Part shown: piece after piece, positions 1-7,089 of the stretch
Numbering within the stretch: the first letter of the stretch is position 1
Layout of the letters: each line of letters begins with the position of its first letter
Source of the DNA: CBFGRU01 sp965651255
Lineage (GTDB): Bacteria > Planctomycetota > Phycisphaerae > Phycisphaerales > SM1A02
Length of the DNA: 22,969 nt
Reading direction: 5' to 3'
Assembly: GCA_965651255.1 (NCBI GenBank)
Contig: CBFGRU010000017.1
Location: 1-22,969 of the forward strand
Position numbers and translations under genes: made by a program
Notes under the pieces: generated by a model
What the model was told of the DNA's origin: nothing
Seen by the model: the letters and a program-made list of their open reading frames with translations, nothing else
Databases searched by the model: none

Positions 1-841
1 TCCACACAACGGCTTTGCCATTCGTGATGATGTCCAGCGGGCGATCCTTCTCGATGTCGATCCTCTCGATGGAAAAATAGTCACAGCGGCTCAGCATTTG
101 GGTCCGAAAACCATGCACGGTAATGGCAGGGTGGGGCTGCATGGTTTCTATCTCTTCGGCTGGAAAGGTCATGCAGGCCAGAGCTTGTTCTACATGAAGC
201 GTTCGCCCCGTGCGGTTCCAGTCGTACAAACGGAACGTGGTATCGCTCGGCGTCTGCACTTCGGCAACAACCACCCCCGCGCCCAGGGCATGGCATGTTC
301 CGCTGGGCAGATAGTGGCATTGCCCGACCTTGACTGGTATCCGCCGAAGCAGGGACTCGATGCCCCCCTCCCGGAGTGCGGTTTCAAACCCTGATTGAGT
401 GGTACCCGGCTTCAGGCCGGCATAGATCGCAGCTCCCGGCTCCGCGTGAACAATAAACCACGCCTCATGTTTGATGTGCGCTTCTGGATGAGCTCGCGCG
501 AATTCAACGGATGGATGAACCTGAACGGACAGATTCTCACTGGCATCAAGAAACTTGATCAGAAGTGGGAATCGACCGTGCTGGCTTCTCGCCGTTCGAC
601 CGAGGAGTTCCTCCGGTTGATCGAGCAACACCTCGTGTAATGTGCGCCCGCGCCATGGGCCGTTGGCGATGAAGCTCACTGCATCTTCAGCGACCGAGCT
701 CGCAAGATCCGAGACCTCCCAGGATTCACCAATCGATCCGCTAGAGGGGAGATCCTTCCCGAATGCGGCCAATCGGCGACCACCCCAGACTCTCTCTCTC
801 AGGATTGGTGCAAATCTCAGCGGGTAGAGTGGCTGTGTCAC
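1..841 (-). CDS. manA: Mannose-6-phosphate isomerase, class I (partial, cut by window edge)
   Basis: Interconverts mannose-6-phosphate and fructose-6-phosphate in the cytoplasm, feeding GDP-mannose synthesis or mannose use. The reading frame is open from a GTG at 841-839 to the window edge (280 codons), so the C-terminus is missing. The start is set by AGGAG 8 nt upstream, with an in-frame TGA just before it. The N-terminus (LYPLRFAPILRERVWGG) matches the short Bacillus-type ManA. Likely zinc ligands are visible: Gln107 and His109 in VQVHP, Glu126 in KHEAW, and His184 in LPSGTCHALG. The conserved E-V-Q-T-P-S-D-T-T-F-R-x-Y-D-W stretch follows at 194-208. It is divergent from the secreted protein gene at 935, with a 93-bp shared upstream region. 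The family call is secure; direct homologues such as an archaeal-type PMI are much less likely given these motifs. Confidence 0.93.
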   Translation of the reverse strand, partial: MTQPLYPLRFAPILRERVWGGRRLAAFGKDLPSSGSIGESWEVSDLASSVAEDAVSFIANGPWRGRTLHEVLLDQPEELLGRTARSQHGRFPLLIKFLDASENLSVQVHPSVEFARAHPEAHIKHEAWFIVHAEPGAAIYAGLKPGTTQSGFETALREGGIESLLRRIPVKVGQCHYLPSGTCHALGAGVVVAEVQTPSDTTFRLYDWNRTGRTLHVEQALACMTFPAEEIETMQPHPAITVHGFRTQMLSRCDYFSIERIDIEKDRPLDIITNGKAVVW

Positions 842-934
842 CAGGAATTCTCCTCAGCTTTCGGCTGGCCGAAGCGGTTCGCGAATCCAAACATAGTGTG
901 GAACCATCGGCATGAACCGAAGGAGTGCGGTTCG

Positions 935-1396
935 ATGAGAAGAATTCTTTCACCGTGTGTTGGGGCGATCTGTCTGATCTTCGTCCCGCAGCCCGTGTTG
1001 AGTCAAACGATCATTTCCATGCCGGCCCCGCCGAAGGTGCAGGATGCTGACGATGCGTCCAATGCCGCCACCGACGAGGGTGCTCCGTCCGCTGCCGTGC
1101 CCGATGCACTCGGCGTAACGGCTGTGACTCGATATACGAGGGCGCGGATCGGGTCGGACTACACCTACGGCATGATGAATGACGACCCGCTGCGTGGGCG
1201 TTATGTCACAAGCTATGGCTGGCCTGCGGCATACTCCCCCGCTGTGTTCTATGGCTCACCGTGGGGATGGGGAGGCGGCTGGGGCTGGGGTGGATATCGC
1301 CCGGGTCGAGGGGGGCACCACCACGGCCATCATCATCATCGCCACGGCGGATGGTGGTGGGGTACGAAGTGGAACATTGACATTCGCATCGATTGA
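935..1396 (+). CDS. Secreted His/Gly/Trp-rich small protein
   Basis: Unrecognised 153-residue protein. The ATG at 935 was chosen over an upstream in-frame start at 896 because AGGAG lies 9 nt before it and it opens directly into a signal peptide: MRRI, then a hydrophobic core GAICLIFV, then a likely cut after V-L-S-Q near residue 24. The mature part has a low-complexity Ala/Asp-rich segment, a Tyr-rich middle, and a tail of Gly-Trp repeats (WGWGGGWGWGG) leading into HHHGHHHHRH and a WWW run. The His cluster could bind transition metals such as nickel, zinc or copper; this is inference from composition only. It stands alone, divergent from manA and convergent with the hotdog gene, with only about 30 nt between stops. 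Confidence 0.72.
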   Translation: MRRILSPCVGAICLIFVPQPVLSQTIISMPAPPKVQDADDASNAATDEGAPSAAVPDALGVTAVTRYTRARIGSDYTYGMMNDDPLRGRYVTSYGWPAAYSPAVFYGSPWGWGGGWGWGGYRPGRGGHHHGHHHHRHGGWWWGTKWNIDIRID

Positions 1397-1427
1397 AGCT
1401 CGACCCTGCCATCATCGGCCAATCTGT

Positions 1428-1919
1428 TCAGCGTTCGTCCTCATCCGGCATGACCATGCCGGTGATCGTTGCTTCAAACGCGATCTGTCCATTGACGATT
1501 CCCTGTGTCCGTGAGATGAATCGTCTTGGTTTGAATGAAACCTCCTCGGCCAGAAGATAGAGCGTATCGCCCGGCACAACGGACTGGCGAAAGACTACTT
1601 CATCACAACGGGTGAACCCAAGAAACTTCTTCTCACTCGAGCGCGATCGATACAGAATGCTTGCCATCTGAGCGCCGGCCTCGATCATGATCACACCCGG
1701 CAACAGCGGCCGACCGGGTATGTGACCGGGCACCCAGAACTCATCCGCGCGAACGGCCTTCACCCCTAAACCGCACTTGAAATCATCGCTCATCCAGATC
1801 ACATGATCCAGATGGCGCATGTCACCGGCCTGCGGGTTCATCTCACCCACCTGCTCACGCGAAAGGCGCGTCTGCGTGAGGTCGATCTGAGAAAGATCAA
1901 AGAGAGGCGCTGTCGGCAC
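1428..1919 (-). CDS. FabZ-like 3-hydroxyacyl-ACP dehydratase (hotdog fold)
   Basis: Probable dehydration of 3-hydroxyacyl-ACP to trans-2-enoyl-ACP in type II fatty acid or related acyl synthesis. About 163 residues, of which roughly the first 45 are an N-terminal extension relative to FabZ. The catalytic signature is present: His66 in P-G-H-I-P and Glu80 in L-L-P-G-V-I-M-I-E-A-G-A-Q, the FabZ His/Glu pair. The start is GTG at 1919-1917, because AAGGAG lies 8 nt upstream; a GTG at 1928 would overlap that Shine-Dalgarno. An inverted repeat CCGGCATG-AC-CATGCCGG sits in the last codons (1445-1462). The upstream neighbour on the same strand is the Hc1-like gene, 138 nt away. It is one of three hotdog genes in the window, but stands apart from the ACP cluster at 11075-12550. 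It could be a thioesterase-type hotdog, but the Glu-containing motif favours a dehydratase. Confidence 0.85.
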   Translation of the reverse strand: MPTAPLFDLSQIDLTQTRLSREQVGEMNPQAGDMRHLDHVIWMSDDFKCGLGVKAVRADEFWVPGHIPGRPLLPGVIMIEAGAQMASILYRSRSSEKKFLGFTRCDEVVFRQSVVPGDTLYLLAEEVSFKPRRFISRTQGIVNGQIAFEATITGMVMPDEDER

Positions 1920-2056
1920 GCCGGACACTCCTTACCGCCTGTTGAGCAACACTGCGGACAGACCGGCCACTCCGGGCACGGTAGATGTTCGTGCCGGCGA
2001 GAGCGGCAGGATGAAATCGAACGGGCAACCACGCACCCCAGCGCTACGCGGAATGC

Positions 2057-2233
2057 TCAGTTCTCATCGGTGCGGGCTTCGAGCAGCGACTTGCGGACTT
2101 CCTGCGCTGCATCCTTCACTTCCTGCATGATCTTGCGGGCCCGGACCCCTGCTGCCTTATTGCCGCCACCGGCCTTCTGAATGTCATCTGCCGCTGATTC
2201 AACGAGCTTTCGCAGTTTGTCGTACGCTTCCAT
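2057..2233 (-). CDS. Histone H1-like DNA-binding protein (Hc1 family)
   Basis: Small nucleoid-associated protein of 58 residues resembling the N-terminal domain of chlamydial histone H1-like Hc1. The sequence runs MEAYDKLRKLVESAADDIQK, then a Gly-rich turn GGGNKAAGVRARK, then MQEVKDAAQEVRK. This is a typical helix-rich, Lys/Glu-patterned H1-like module, here without the Lys/Ala/Pro-rich tail that larger Hc1 proteins carry. The ATG at 2233-2231 was chosen because AAGGAG lies about 9 nt upstream; an upstream in-frame start at 2359 would overlap the promoter and the previous stop codon. A good promoter is visible at 2317-2346. It probably binds DNA or RNA non-specifically and helps compact the chromosome (family knowledge). 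Confidence 0.82.
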   Translation of the reverse strand: MEAYDKLRKLVESAADDIQKAGGGNKAAGVRARKIMQEVKDAAQEVRKSLLEARTDEN

Positions 2234-2316
2234 TGCGTCCAGCTCCTTCGTTGGTTCGCATGAACTGTCCTGGCCGGCGACCCACTCCGGGCCGCGCTCC
2301 AACTCGGAATATCGCG

Positions 2317-2346
2317 ATTCTAGAGCAAGACCGCCGGTTTCCACAA
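2317..2346 (-). promoter_or_regulatory. Promoter of the Hc1-like gene
   Basis: Reading leftward, TTGTGG (2346-2341) is separated by 18 nt from TAGAAT (2322-2317), a 5/6 match to the -10 consensus. Initiation would fall near 2310, giving a leader of roughly 75 nt with the Shine-Dalgarno. Assigned by eye from consensus. Confidence 0.5.
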
Positions 2347-2352
2347 GCGCCC

Positions 2353-2916
2353 CTACCAAACGACCTTTTTCGCGATGTCCAAACAGGCCTTGAACTGGGG
2401 ATGGGTCGAGTCAGCCATCAGCTCGTACATCGCACTCAATACTCCGGTCGGAACCGCTCCGGCTCGAGACATGCGCTCAAATGCATACGGTATCTGGCCG
2501 GGCTGACTGGCCGAGATCGCATCGGTACAGAACCATGCCTGACGCCCCGTCGCCTGCAGATCCAGGACCGTCTGCAACACACAGACATGGGCCTCGACAC
2601 CGCAGACAATGACGTTCGCTCGATTCCAATTCGTCAGCGACTCATCAACCAGATCGACCAATGCGCTGAACTGGGTTTTCTCGACTCGCCAGGATGCATC
2701 GGCCATCACTGCCGTTACCGGTTCGACGGTCCGTCCTAATCCCTTGACGTACTGTTCGGTCACCAACCCCGGGATCGCAAGCGCCCGCGCCATACGCAGG
2801 AGGTTGGCCGCGTTCCCGATGACCCGTTCACGATCAACGATCGTGGGCATCAGGCGCTCCTGCACATCGATCACAAGGAGCGCGGTGTTGTCGGGCTTCA
2901 ACCGGGGAATGGGCAT
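2353..2916 (-). CDS. Isochorismatase-fold (cysteine) hydrolase
   Basis: A 187-residue cytoplasmic hydrolase of the isochorismatase/nicotinamidase superfamily; the substrate cannot be told from sequence. The catalytic triad is visible: Asp17 in L-L-V-I-D-V-Q-E, Lys80 in V-E-K-T-Q-F-S-A, and Cys112 in C-G-V-E-A-H-V-C-V-L-Q-T. The short length and the ending (K-A-C-L-D-I-A-K-K) resemble the YcaC/ISOC-like subgroup more than PncA; the metal-binding D-x-H of nicotinamidases is not evident. The start is ATG at 2916-2914; an upstream in-frame start at 2970 would overlap purB. There is no Shine-Dalgarno, but TACACT lies 7 nt upstream, so the mRNA may be leaderless. It follows purB on the same strand, 50 nt after the purB stop. 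Confidence 0.88.
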   Translation of the reverse strand: MPIPRLKPDNTALLVIDVQERLMPTIVDRERVIGNAANLLRMARALAIPGLVTEQYVKGLGRTVEPVTAVMADASWRVEKTQFSALVDLVDESLTNWNRANVIVCGVEAHVCVLQTVLDLQATGRQAWFCTDAISASQPGQIPYAFERMSRAGAVPTGVLSAMYELMADSTHPQFKACLDIAKKVVW

Positions 2917-2923
2917 GGCGGAG

Positions 2924-2929
2924 AGTGTA
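2924..2929 (-). promoter_or_regulatory. -10 box of a probable leaderless promoter (isochorismatase-like gene)
   Basis: Reading leftward, TACACT ends 7 nt before the ATG at 2916, the distance that puts the transcription start at or next to the A of the start codon. No Shine-Dalgarno is present. No convincing -35 is seen, only TTCGCG with an 18-nt spacer. Confidence 0.4.
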
Positions 2930-2966
2930 CCCGGCGCGAGTCGGTGTCGCGAATCCGGCGCGACAG

Positions 2967-4427
2967 TCACACTTTCAGGTCCGCCGCCTTCGCGCTGAGC
3001 GATTCGGCGTAGCGTGCGCGGATCGGGGCGACGACCTCCGCGATGAACGCATCCACCTGTTCCGGCGCGCGACCGACGAAGGTGCTCGGGTCCATCACCG
3101 ATTCCAGATCAACCTTCGCGAACATCGGTTCGTCACGGAGACGTTCAAGTAGATCGTTTGCTGTACCCTCTCCCTTCACTCGCTGGGCGGCATCCTGCGA
3201 ATGCTGACGGATCACCTCGTGCGCTTCCTGTCGGTCCGCGCCGTGCTTCACCGCGGCCATCATGAGGTTCTCACTGGCCATAAACGGCAGTTCCGCGAGC
3301 AGGTTCGCACGGATCGTCGCCTCGTACACCACCATGCCGCTGAACACGTTCTGCATGATGTCAAGGGCCGCATCGAGTGCAAGGAAGGTCTCAGGCAGTA
3401 CCAATCGACGGTTCGCTGAATCATCAAGCGTGCGCTCCATCCACTGCGTTGCGGCGGTGTCGAGCGGCGAATGTACCTGCGTCATGACGAACCGCGCAAG
3501 GCCGGTGGCGCGCTCGCAACGCATGGGATTGCGTTTGTACGGCATGGCACTCGACCCGATCTGCTTCTTCTCAAACGGTTCCTCCAACTCCTTGCGGTTC
3601 GCGAGCAGGCGAATGTCGTTGCATGCCTTATGAATACCCGCGGCGACGACCGCGAGCGAGGAGATGACTTGTGCATCCACCACGCGCGGATATGTCTGCC
3701 CGGTCACACTGAAGCGTCGATCCACCGGCCAGCCCATCTTCTGGGTCACCAATTGATCGAGTTCCTCGACTTTCTCATGATCGCCGGCAAAGAGCGCAAG
3801 AAACGACGCTTGTGTACCCGTTGCACCTTTTACTCCGCGGAAGCGCAGCGTCTCGAGGCGAAACTCAACCTCTTCGAGCGCCAGTGCAAAGTCCTGCGCC
3901 CAAAGCGTTGCTCGCTTTCCGACCGTGACTGGTTGGGCGGGTTGATAGTGGGTGAAGCCAAGGGTCGGCAGCGACCGAAACGCTTGCGCGAAATGTCCCA
4001 GTGCATCGATGAGCCGCGCGAGCTTCGTCGCAACCAATCGCAGCGCATCGCGCAATTGCAGCAGTTCGGTGTTGCAGTTGACGTATTGGCTCGTCGCGCC
4101 CCAGTGAATGATCGAACGAGCGTTTGGCGCAACATCGCCCAGCGCGTGGACGTGCGCCATGACATCATGCCTCAGTTCGGCTTCGTACCGGGCTGCCGCT
4201 GCGTAATCGATCGAGTCGAGGTTCGCGCGCAGTTCATCAATCTGGGCTTCGGTGATGGGAAGCCCCAGGGCTTGTTCCGCCTCTGCCAAGGCCAGCCACA
4301 GGCGTCGCCAGGTGCGAAACTTGCGATTGCTCGACCAGATCGCCTGCATGGCATCGCTCGCATACCGACCCTCCAGGGGAGATCGGTAACGGTCGTTCGG
4401 ATCAACGGTTGGGGCAGCGTTGGTCAT
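2967..4427 (-). CDS. purB: Adenylosuccinate lyase
   Basis: Splits adenylosuccinate into AMP plus fumarate, and SAICAR into AICAR plus fumarate, in purine synthesis; a cytoplasmic homotetramer of the fumarase/aspartase superfamily. It has 486 residues. Family regions are visible in order: H-W-G-A-T-S-Q-Y-V-N-C-N (about 108-119), T-H-Y-Q-P-A-Q-P-V-T-V-G-K-R-A with the general acid His (about 161), and the superfamily signature G-S-S-A-M-P-Y-K-R-N-P-M-R-C-E (about 290-304) holding the catalytic Ser loop. The length and the 'MPYKRNPMRCE' form resemble the larger, eukaryote-like ADSL group rather than the short Bacillus-type enzyme. There is no clear Shine-Dalgarno; a weak CATACG lies 7 nt before the ATG. 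It is divergent from the sigma factor gene. Confidence 0.96.
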   Translation of the reverse strand: MTNAAPTVDPNDRYRSPLEGRYASDAMQAIWSSNRKFRTWRRLWLALAEAEQALGLPITEAQIDELRANLDSIDYAAAARYEAELRHDVMAHVHALGDVAPNARSIIHWGATSQYVNCNTELLQLRDALRLVATKLARLIDALGHFAQAFRSLPTLGFTHYQPAQPVTVGKRATLWAQDFALALEEVEFRLETLRFRGVKGATGTQASFLALFAGDHEKVEELDQLVTQKMGWPVDRRFSVTGQTYPRVVDAQVISSLAVVAAGIHKACNDIRLLANRKELEEPFEKKQIGSSAMPYKRNPMRCERATGLARFVMTQVHSPLDTAATQWMERTLDDSANRRLVLPETFLALDAALDIMQNVFSGMVVYEATIRANLLAELPFMASENLMMAAVKHGADRQEAHEVIRQHSQDAAQRVKGEGTANDLLERLRDEPMFAKVDLESVMDPSTFVGRAPEQVDAFIAEVVAPIRARYAESLSAKAADLKV

Positions 4428-4575
4428 TTGGCGGCGTATGCTGGAGAGTGTGGCAAAACCGCCCGAGAATCTTCGGGCAGCGCTCGATGGTACCCACCGG
4501 AAGGGTGGGAATCCCCCCCACTCTCGACGCGGAGCGATCGAGCAGTACCCCGCAACCGCTCTAAAGAACGCACGT

Positions 4576-5265
4576 GTGACCGATAACTCTCGCCGCCAAC
4601 CCGACTCGCCGCGCTCGGCTGGACCGTATCGGCTCTCACCTCAGGATGAGGCGGAGCTGCTGATGGCCTACCGAGATGGCGACTCTGCTGCACTGGCAGA
4701 TCTTCTGCGCGGGTACCAGAGGCGGATCTTCGCGGTGTGCTTCCGCATGCTGCGTGACGATGAAGAAGCAAGAGATCTGACCCAGGACACTCTGCTGCGA
4801 CTGATCGAGCGAATTGACACCTATGACGGGCGGGCCGCCCTTTCGACCTGGATCATCCGAATCGCCATGAATCTGTGTTTCAGTCACTTGCGCAAGCAGA
4901 AGCTCCGCAAGCATCAGAGTCTGGATGGGGTGTCCAGCGGCCCTGAAACCGCTGCCCCTGCACTGCGATTGGTCGATGACCGGGAACCGACAGCGGAGAT
5001 CCGCGTCCAACGGGATGAATCCCGAGACCGCTTACTGGATGCCCTGGAACGTCTGGAGCCGGATATGCGGGCCGTTCTGATTCTGCGTGACCTGCAGGAT
5101 CTCGACTACCAGCAGATCGCGGATGTGTTGGATCTTCCGATCGGTACGGTGAAGTCTCGACTGTTTCGTGCTCGTGAAGCGCTTCGAACGAGGTTGGAGG
5201 AGTCAGAATCTTTGGGAAGCACCCGCACAGATTCGTCGCCCGCAAGGAGGGACGGAACAAACTGA
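4576..5265 (+). CDS. RNA polymerase sigma factor, ECF type
   Basis: Directs RNA polymerase to alternative promoters. Region 2 covers roughly L-R-G-Y-Q-R-R-I-F-A-V-C-F-R-M-L-R-D-D through T-W-I-I-R-I-A-M-N, including the core-binding and -10-reading helices. Region 4 is L-E-P-D-M-R-A-V-L-I-L-R-D-L-Q-D-L-D-Y-Q-Q-I-A-D-V-L, followed by G-T-V-K-S-R-L-F-R-A-R, the -35-reading helix-turn-helix. The frame is open upstream to an ATG at 4420, but that start would overlap purB and add about 50 unconserved residues. GTG at 4576 leaves a 148-nt divergent upstream region, and is preferred with moderate confidence; ATG 4438 is another option. No Shine-Dalgarno is obvious at any of them. A hairpin (CCCACC-5 nt-GGTGGG, about 4493-4509) lies in this upstream region. 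The membrane protein at 5341 may be its anti-sigma partner. Confidence 0.9.
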   Translation: MTDNSRRQPDSPRSAGPYRLSPQDEAELLMAYRDGDSAALADLLRGYQRRIFAVCFRMLRDDEEARDLTQDTLLRLIERIDTYDGRAALSTWIIRIAMNLCFSHLRKQKLRKHQSLDGVSSGPETAAPALRLVDDREPTAEIRVQRDESRDRLLDALERLEPDMRAVLILRDLQDLDYQQIADVLDLPIGTVKSRLFRAREALRTRLEESESLGSTRTDSSPARRDGTN

Positions 5266-5340
5266 TCGTGACCTGCGAGCGCTCTCGGCAATGTTGGCCC
5301 GGAATGCTCATCAGGTACACCGTCCGCCGGTGAACACGCT

Positions 5341-6528
5341 ATGACAAGAATCGACCTTGACACCCAGGACCTTCTTGCCTTCGTCGAAGGAACGCTGTCG
5401 CGCAAGGAGCGGCAACGAGTGAGCGCCCGATTGGCCAACCAGCCCGAGTTGCTCTTGAAGCTTGAGCTCATGGCGAAAGACCGCGCTTCGCTGCAATCGC
5501 TTGAAGAGCCGTTTCTCGCGGAAGATCTGGTTGCGTCGCTTGAGCCGGTTCTCGCACGTCCCATGTTGATGGGTCACGAGTCAGGCCAGTACCGCCGGGT
5601 TCTTCGTCAACGGACGCGCTGGCCGCAGATGGCCATCGCCGCTGGCCTTGTTCTGTTAGTTGGAATCGGGTCGATTGCCTGGTTGAGTGGGGTACTGAAT
5701 CAGGGCGGTTCGCGCGATTCAGACCTGGCGCTACTTCCGGCTCCGCAGACTCCGCAGCATCAGTCACCATTGGGTGATCTTGGGCACCACGAGGGCGATC
5801 TTCATCACCTTGAACCCGGACCATGGCCGCGCGAGGTGCGATTGGCGGATGCAGACGCTCCGAATGAGTCCAGTTCCATCGAGGTTCCGTGGACTGAGCG
5901 TTTACTGCTCTCCGGTGCCGCAGCGGTTGAAGCTGATTTCATTCTTGAGATTCGTTCGGCGTCCGAGGCAGATCTTCTGTCGGGACTGACATCTACATTT
6001 TCTTCTTCATCCGGGAGCGGTCTCGCATTGGTGCGGACATTTACCTACGACGATGCTCAGCGCGTCTGGAACGAACTCGTAGCCGGATCGAATCTGCGTG
6101 AAGAGCGTGAGTTGCTCCTGACGAGTCTTCGCGGACATCGCGCGGGCGCGGCGTACACCCCACAACAACGGGAGAACATACATCGAGTCGTCCGTGCAAA
6201 CAGCAAAGTGACCCTTGGTGAACGTCTCTTCGGTCAGGATGCGAACACTCTCGCGCCGGATGACCAGCTCCGTCTCGGAGAGGATGGGGCAGACTTTGCG
6301 ATGGTCCTTTCGACGGACGGCGCCCGAACGCTTCTGGAACGCCTTCTGGCTGATTCGCGATGGAACGCCCGACTGCGAAGCACCGATGCTGACAATCAAA
6401 CCAGTGAGCCGAACTCGGCATGGGACTCCTGGAAGGACTGGGCTGCTGCGAACGAAATGTTCGCTCGACTGGAGATCATGGTCGAGCGCGGTGCAGAGCG
6501 CGTCATCATTCCAATTGAACGGCGATAG
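5341..6528 (+). CDS. Single-pass membrane protein, possible anti-sigma factor
   Basis: 395 residues, no firm family. Residues 1-90 are cytoplasmic and helical (DTQDLLAFVEGTLSRKERQR, then ARLANQPELLLKLELMAKDR), which resembles the N-terminal segment of planctomycete anti-sigma proteins. One membrane helix follows (about 95-120, IAAGLVLLVGIGSIAWLSGV). The rest, about 270 residues, would be periplasmic; it contains His/Asp-rich H-H-E-G-D-L-H-H-L and no recognised enzyme motif. No H-x3-C-x2-C zinc anti-sigma motif is present. It starts 75 nt after the sigma gene on the same strand and ends before a strong terminator, so the two likely form an operon. The anti-sigma role is inferred from neighbourhood and topology. 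The ATG lacks a Shine-Dalgarno. Confidence 0.72.
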   Translation: MTRIDLDTQDLLAFVEGTLSRKERQRVSARLANQPELLLKLELMAKDRASLQSLEEPFLAEDLVASLEPVLARPMLMGHESGQYRRVLRQRTRWPQMAIAAGLVLLVGIGSIAWLSGVLNQGGSRDSDLALLPAPQTPQHQSPLGDLGHHEGDLHHLEPGPWPREVRLADADAPNESSSIEVPWTERLLLSGAAAVEADFILEIRSASEADLLSGLTSTFSSSSGSGLALVRTFTYDDAQRVWNELVAGSNLREERELLLTSLRGHRAGAAYTPQQRENIHRVVRANSKVTLGERLFGQDANTLAPDDQLRLGEDGADFAMVLSTDGARTLLERLLADSRWNARLRSTDADNQTSEPNSAWDSWKDWAAANEMFARLEIMVERGAERVIIPIERR

Positions 6529-6619
6529 CGGTCTGTAGCGCAAGAGACCTCGCGACCGAGTTGCGCGGGTTGGTCCGGATAGCGAACAAACCAGTACGTG
6601 TTACTTGAAGGAATATGAA

Positions 6620-6657
6620 ACGAAGGCGGCAACCCCATGGGCTGCCGCCTTCGTTTT
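6620..6657 (+). terminator. Intrinsic terminator of the sigma factor operon
   Basis: A perfect 12-bp stem (6620-6631 with 6643-6654, core GAAGGCGGC/GCCGCCTTC) with an 11-nt loop, followed by TTTT. It lies about 90 nt after the stop of the membrane protein gene. Read leftward, the same hairpin is followed by GTTTC, so it may also stop transcription of the leftward unit at 6618-6939. Confidence 0.85.
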
Positions 6658-6705
6658 CGATCTATGTAGAGGCAACACTCTGTGCGCCCCCGTCGGGTGC
6701 ACGGG

Positions 6706-6747
6706 TTACAAGTGCAGCCCCTTACAACAGTCACAGGAATTATTCAC
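6706..6747 (-). CDS. Possible 13-residue Cys-rich peptide
   Basis: GTG start at 6747, stop TAA at 6708-6706; the product would be MNNSCDCCKGLHL with a C-x-C-C cluster. What makes it notable is the ribosome site: GGAGGTGATCC, fully complementary to the 16S rRNA 3' end, ends 1 nt before the GTG (7 nt from GGAGG). This is the longest Shine-Dalgarno complementarity I saw in the window. It lies inside the candidate transcript at 6618-6939. It could be a leader peptide, a real micro-protein, or chance. Confidence 0.33.
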   Translation of the reverse strand: MNNSCDCCKGLHL

Positions 6748-6945
6748 TGGATCACCTCCCTATCTGAAAAGAGTCTTCCTCGGCCGTCGCGAGCGTGACC
6801 ACCCGCCGCCAAGCCCTTTTCCCCACCGAGCGTCCTCAGTGGGCTCATCGCCCGGCAGCAGCGTGCGGCCGGTCGTCGCGGGTCACCCAAGCCGCCCGGC
6901 AGGGGGTTCTCCCCTGGTTTGGCAAGGGCTCAACGCGATGCTGGT

Positions 6946-6973
6946 AGTATCGCCCCGATTGGGGATGATGCAA
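6946..6973 (-). promoter_or_regulatory. Putative promoter of the 6618-6939 transcript
   Basis: Reading leftward, TTGCAT (6973-6968) then 16 nt then GATACT (6951-6946). The spacer holds an inverted repeat CCCC-AATC-GGGG. It sits directly after the terminator at 6974-7016, which supports a separate transcription unit. Confidence 0.38.
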
Positions 6974-7016
6974 CAGAAAAAGCAGAAAGTTGTGATCGAA
7001 AATCCATCGATCACAA
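6974..7016 (-). terminator. Intrinsic terminator after the ftsK/zinc-ribbon operon
   Basis: Reading leftward, a perfect 10-bp stem TTGTGATCGA/TCGATCACAA (7016-7007 with 6999-6990) with a 7-nt loop, followed by a T-rich tail CTTTCTGCTTTTTC. It lies about 75 nt after the stop of the gene at 7090. TGTGA/TCACA here are 15 nt apart, so it does not fit a CRP site (6-nt spacing). Confidence 0.65.
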
Positions 7017-7089
7017 GATGTGGTGGAGCACCTCACTCCCCTCCCAGATCGTGGTCAATCTGGGCGGCATCCGGCGTGGGCGGTTATGG

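Larger units (their letters stand above)
6618..6939 (-). ncRNA. Candidate small structured RNA / mini-gene transcript
   Basis: There is no ordinary gene between 6529 and 7089. Reading leftward, this stretch is bounded upstream by the terminator at 6974-7016 and its own putative promoter (6946-6973), and downstream by the hairpin at 6620-6654. About 170 nt of GC-rich sequence precede a 13-codon ORF. Hairpins visible in the leftward RNA include CAGGGG-AGAAC-CCCCTG and CCCACTGAG-GACG-CTCGGTGGG (one G-U). A longer-range AGCCCTT/AAGGGCT pairing encloses both. I compared it by eye with RNase P, tmRNA, SRP RNA and common riboswitch cores and saw no match. The ends are inferred from the promoter and terminator positions. 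Confidence 0.4.

Noticed and set aside
1838..2032. Leftward 64-codon frame with C-P-E-W, C-P-Q-C-C and C-P-A-C, resembling a zinc ribbon
   Set aside because: It overlaps the start and Shine-Dalgarno of the hotdog gene in another frame, lacks a ribosome site, and ends in a basic, non-domain-like tail.
3471..4586. Long 371-codon frame antisense to purB
   Set aside because: Shadow of a clearly conserved gene; no domain and an Arg/His-rich composition typical of antisense frames.
6748..6760. CTGGATCACCTCC on the plus strand, identical to the 16S rRNA 3' end
   Set aside because: The flanking sequence is not 16S rRNA; it is better read as a Shine-Dalgarno on the minus strand.
6990..7016. TGTGA ... 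TCACA palindrome as a CRP-type site
   Set aside because: The half-sites are 15 nt apart rather than 6, and a T-rich tail makes it an intrinsic terminator.
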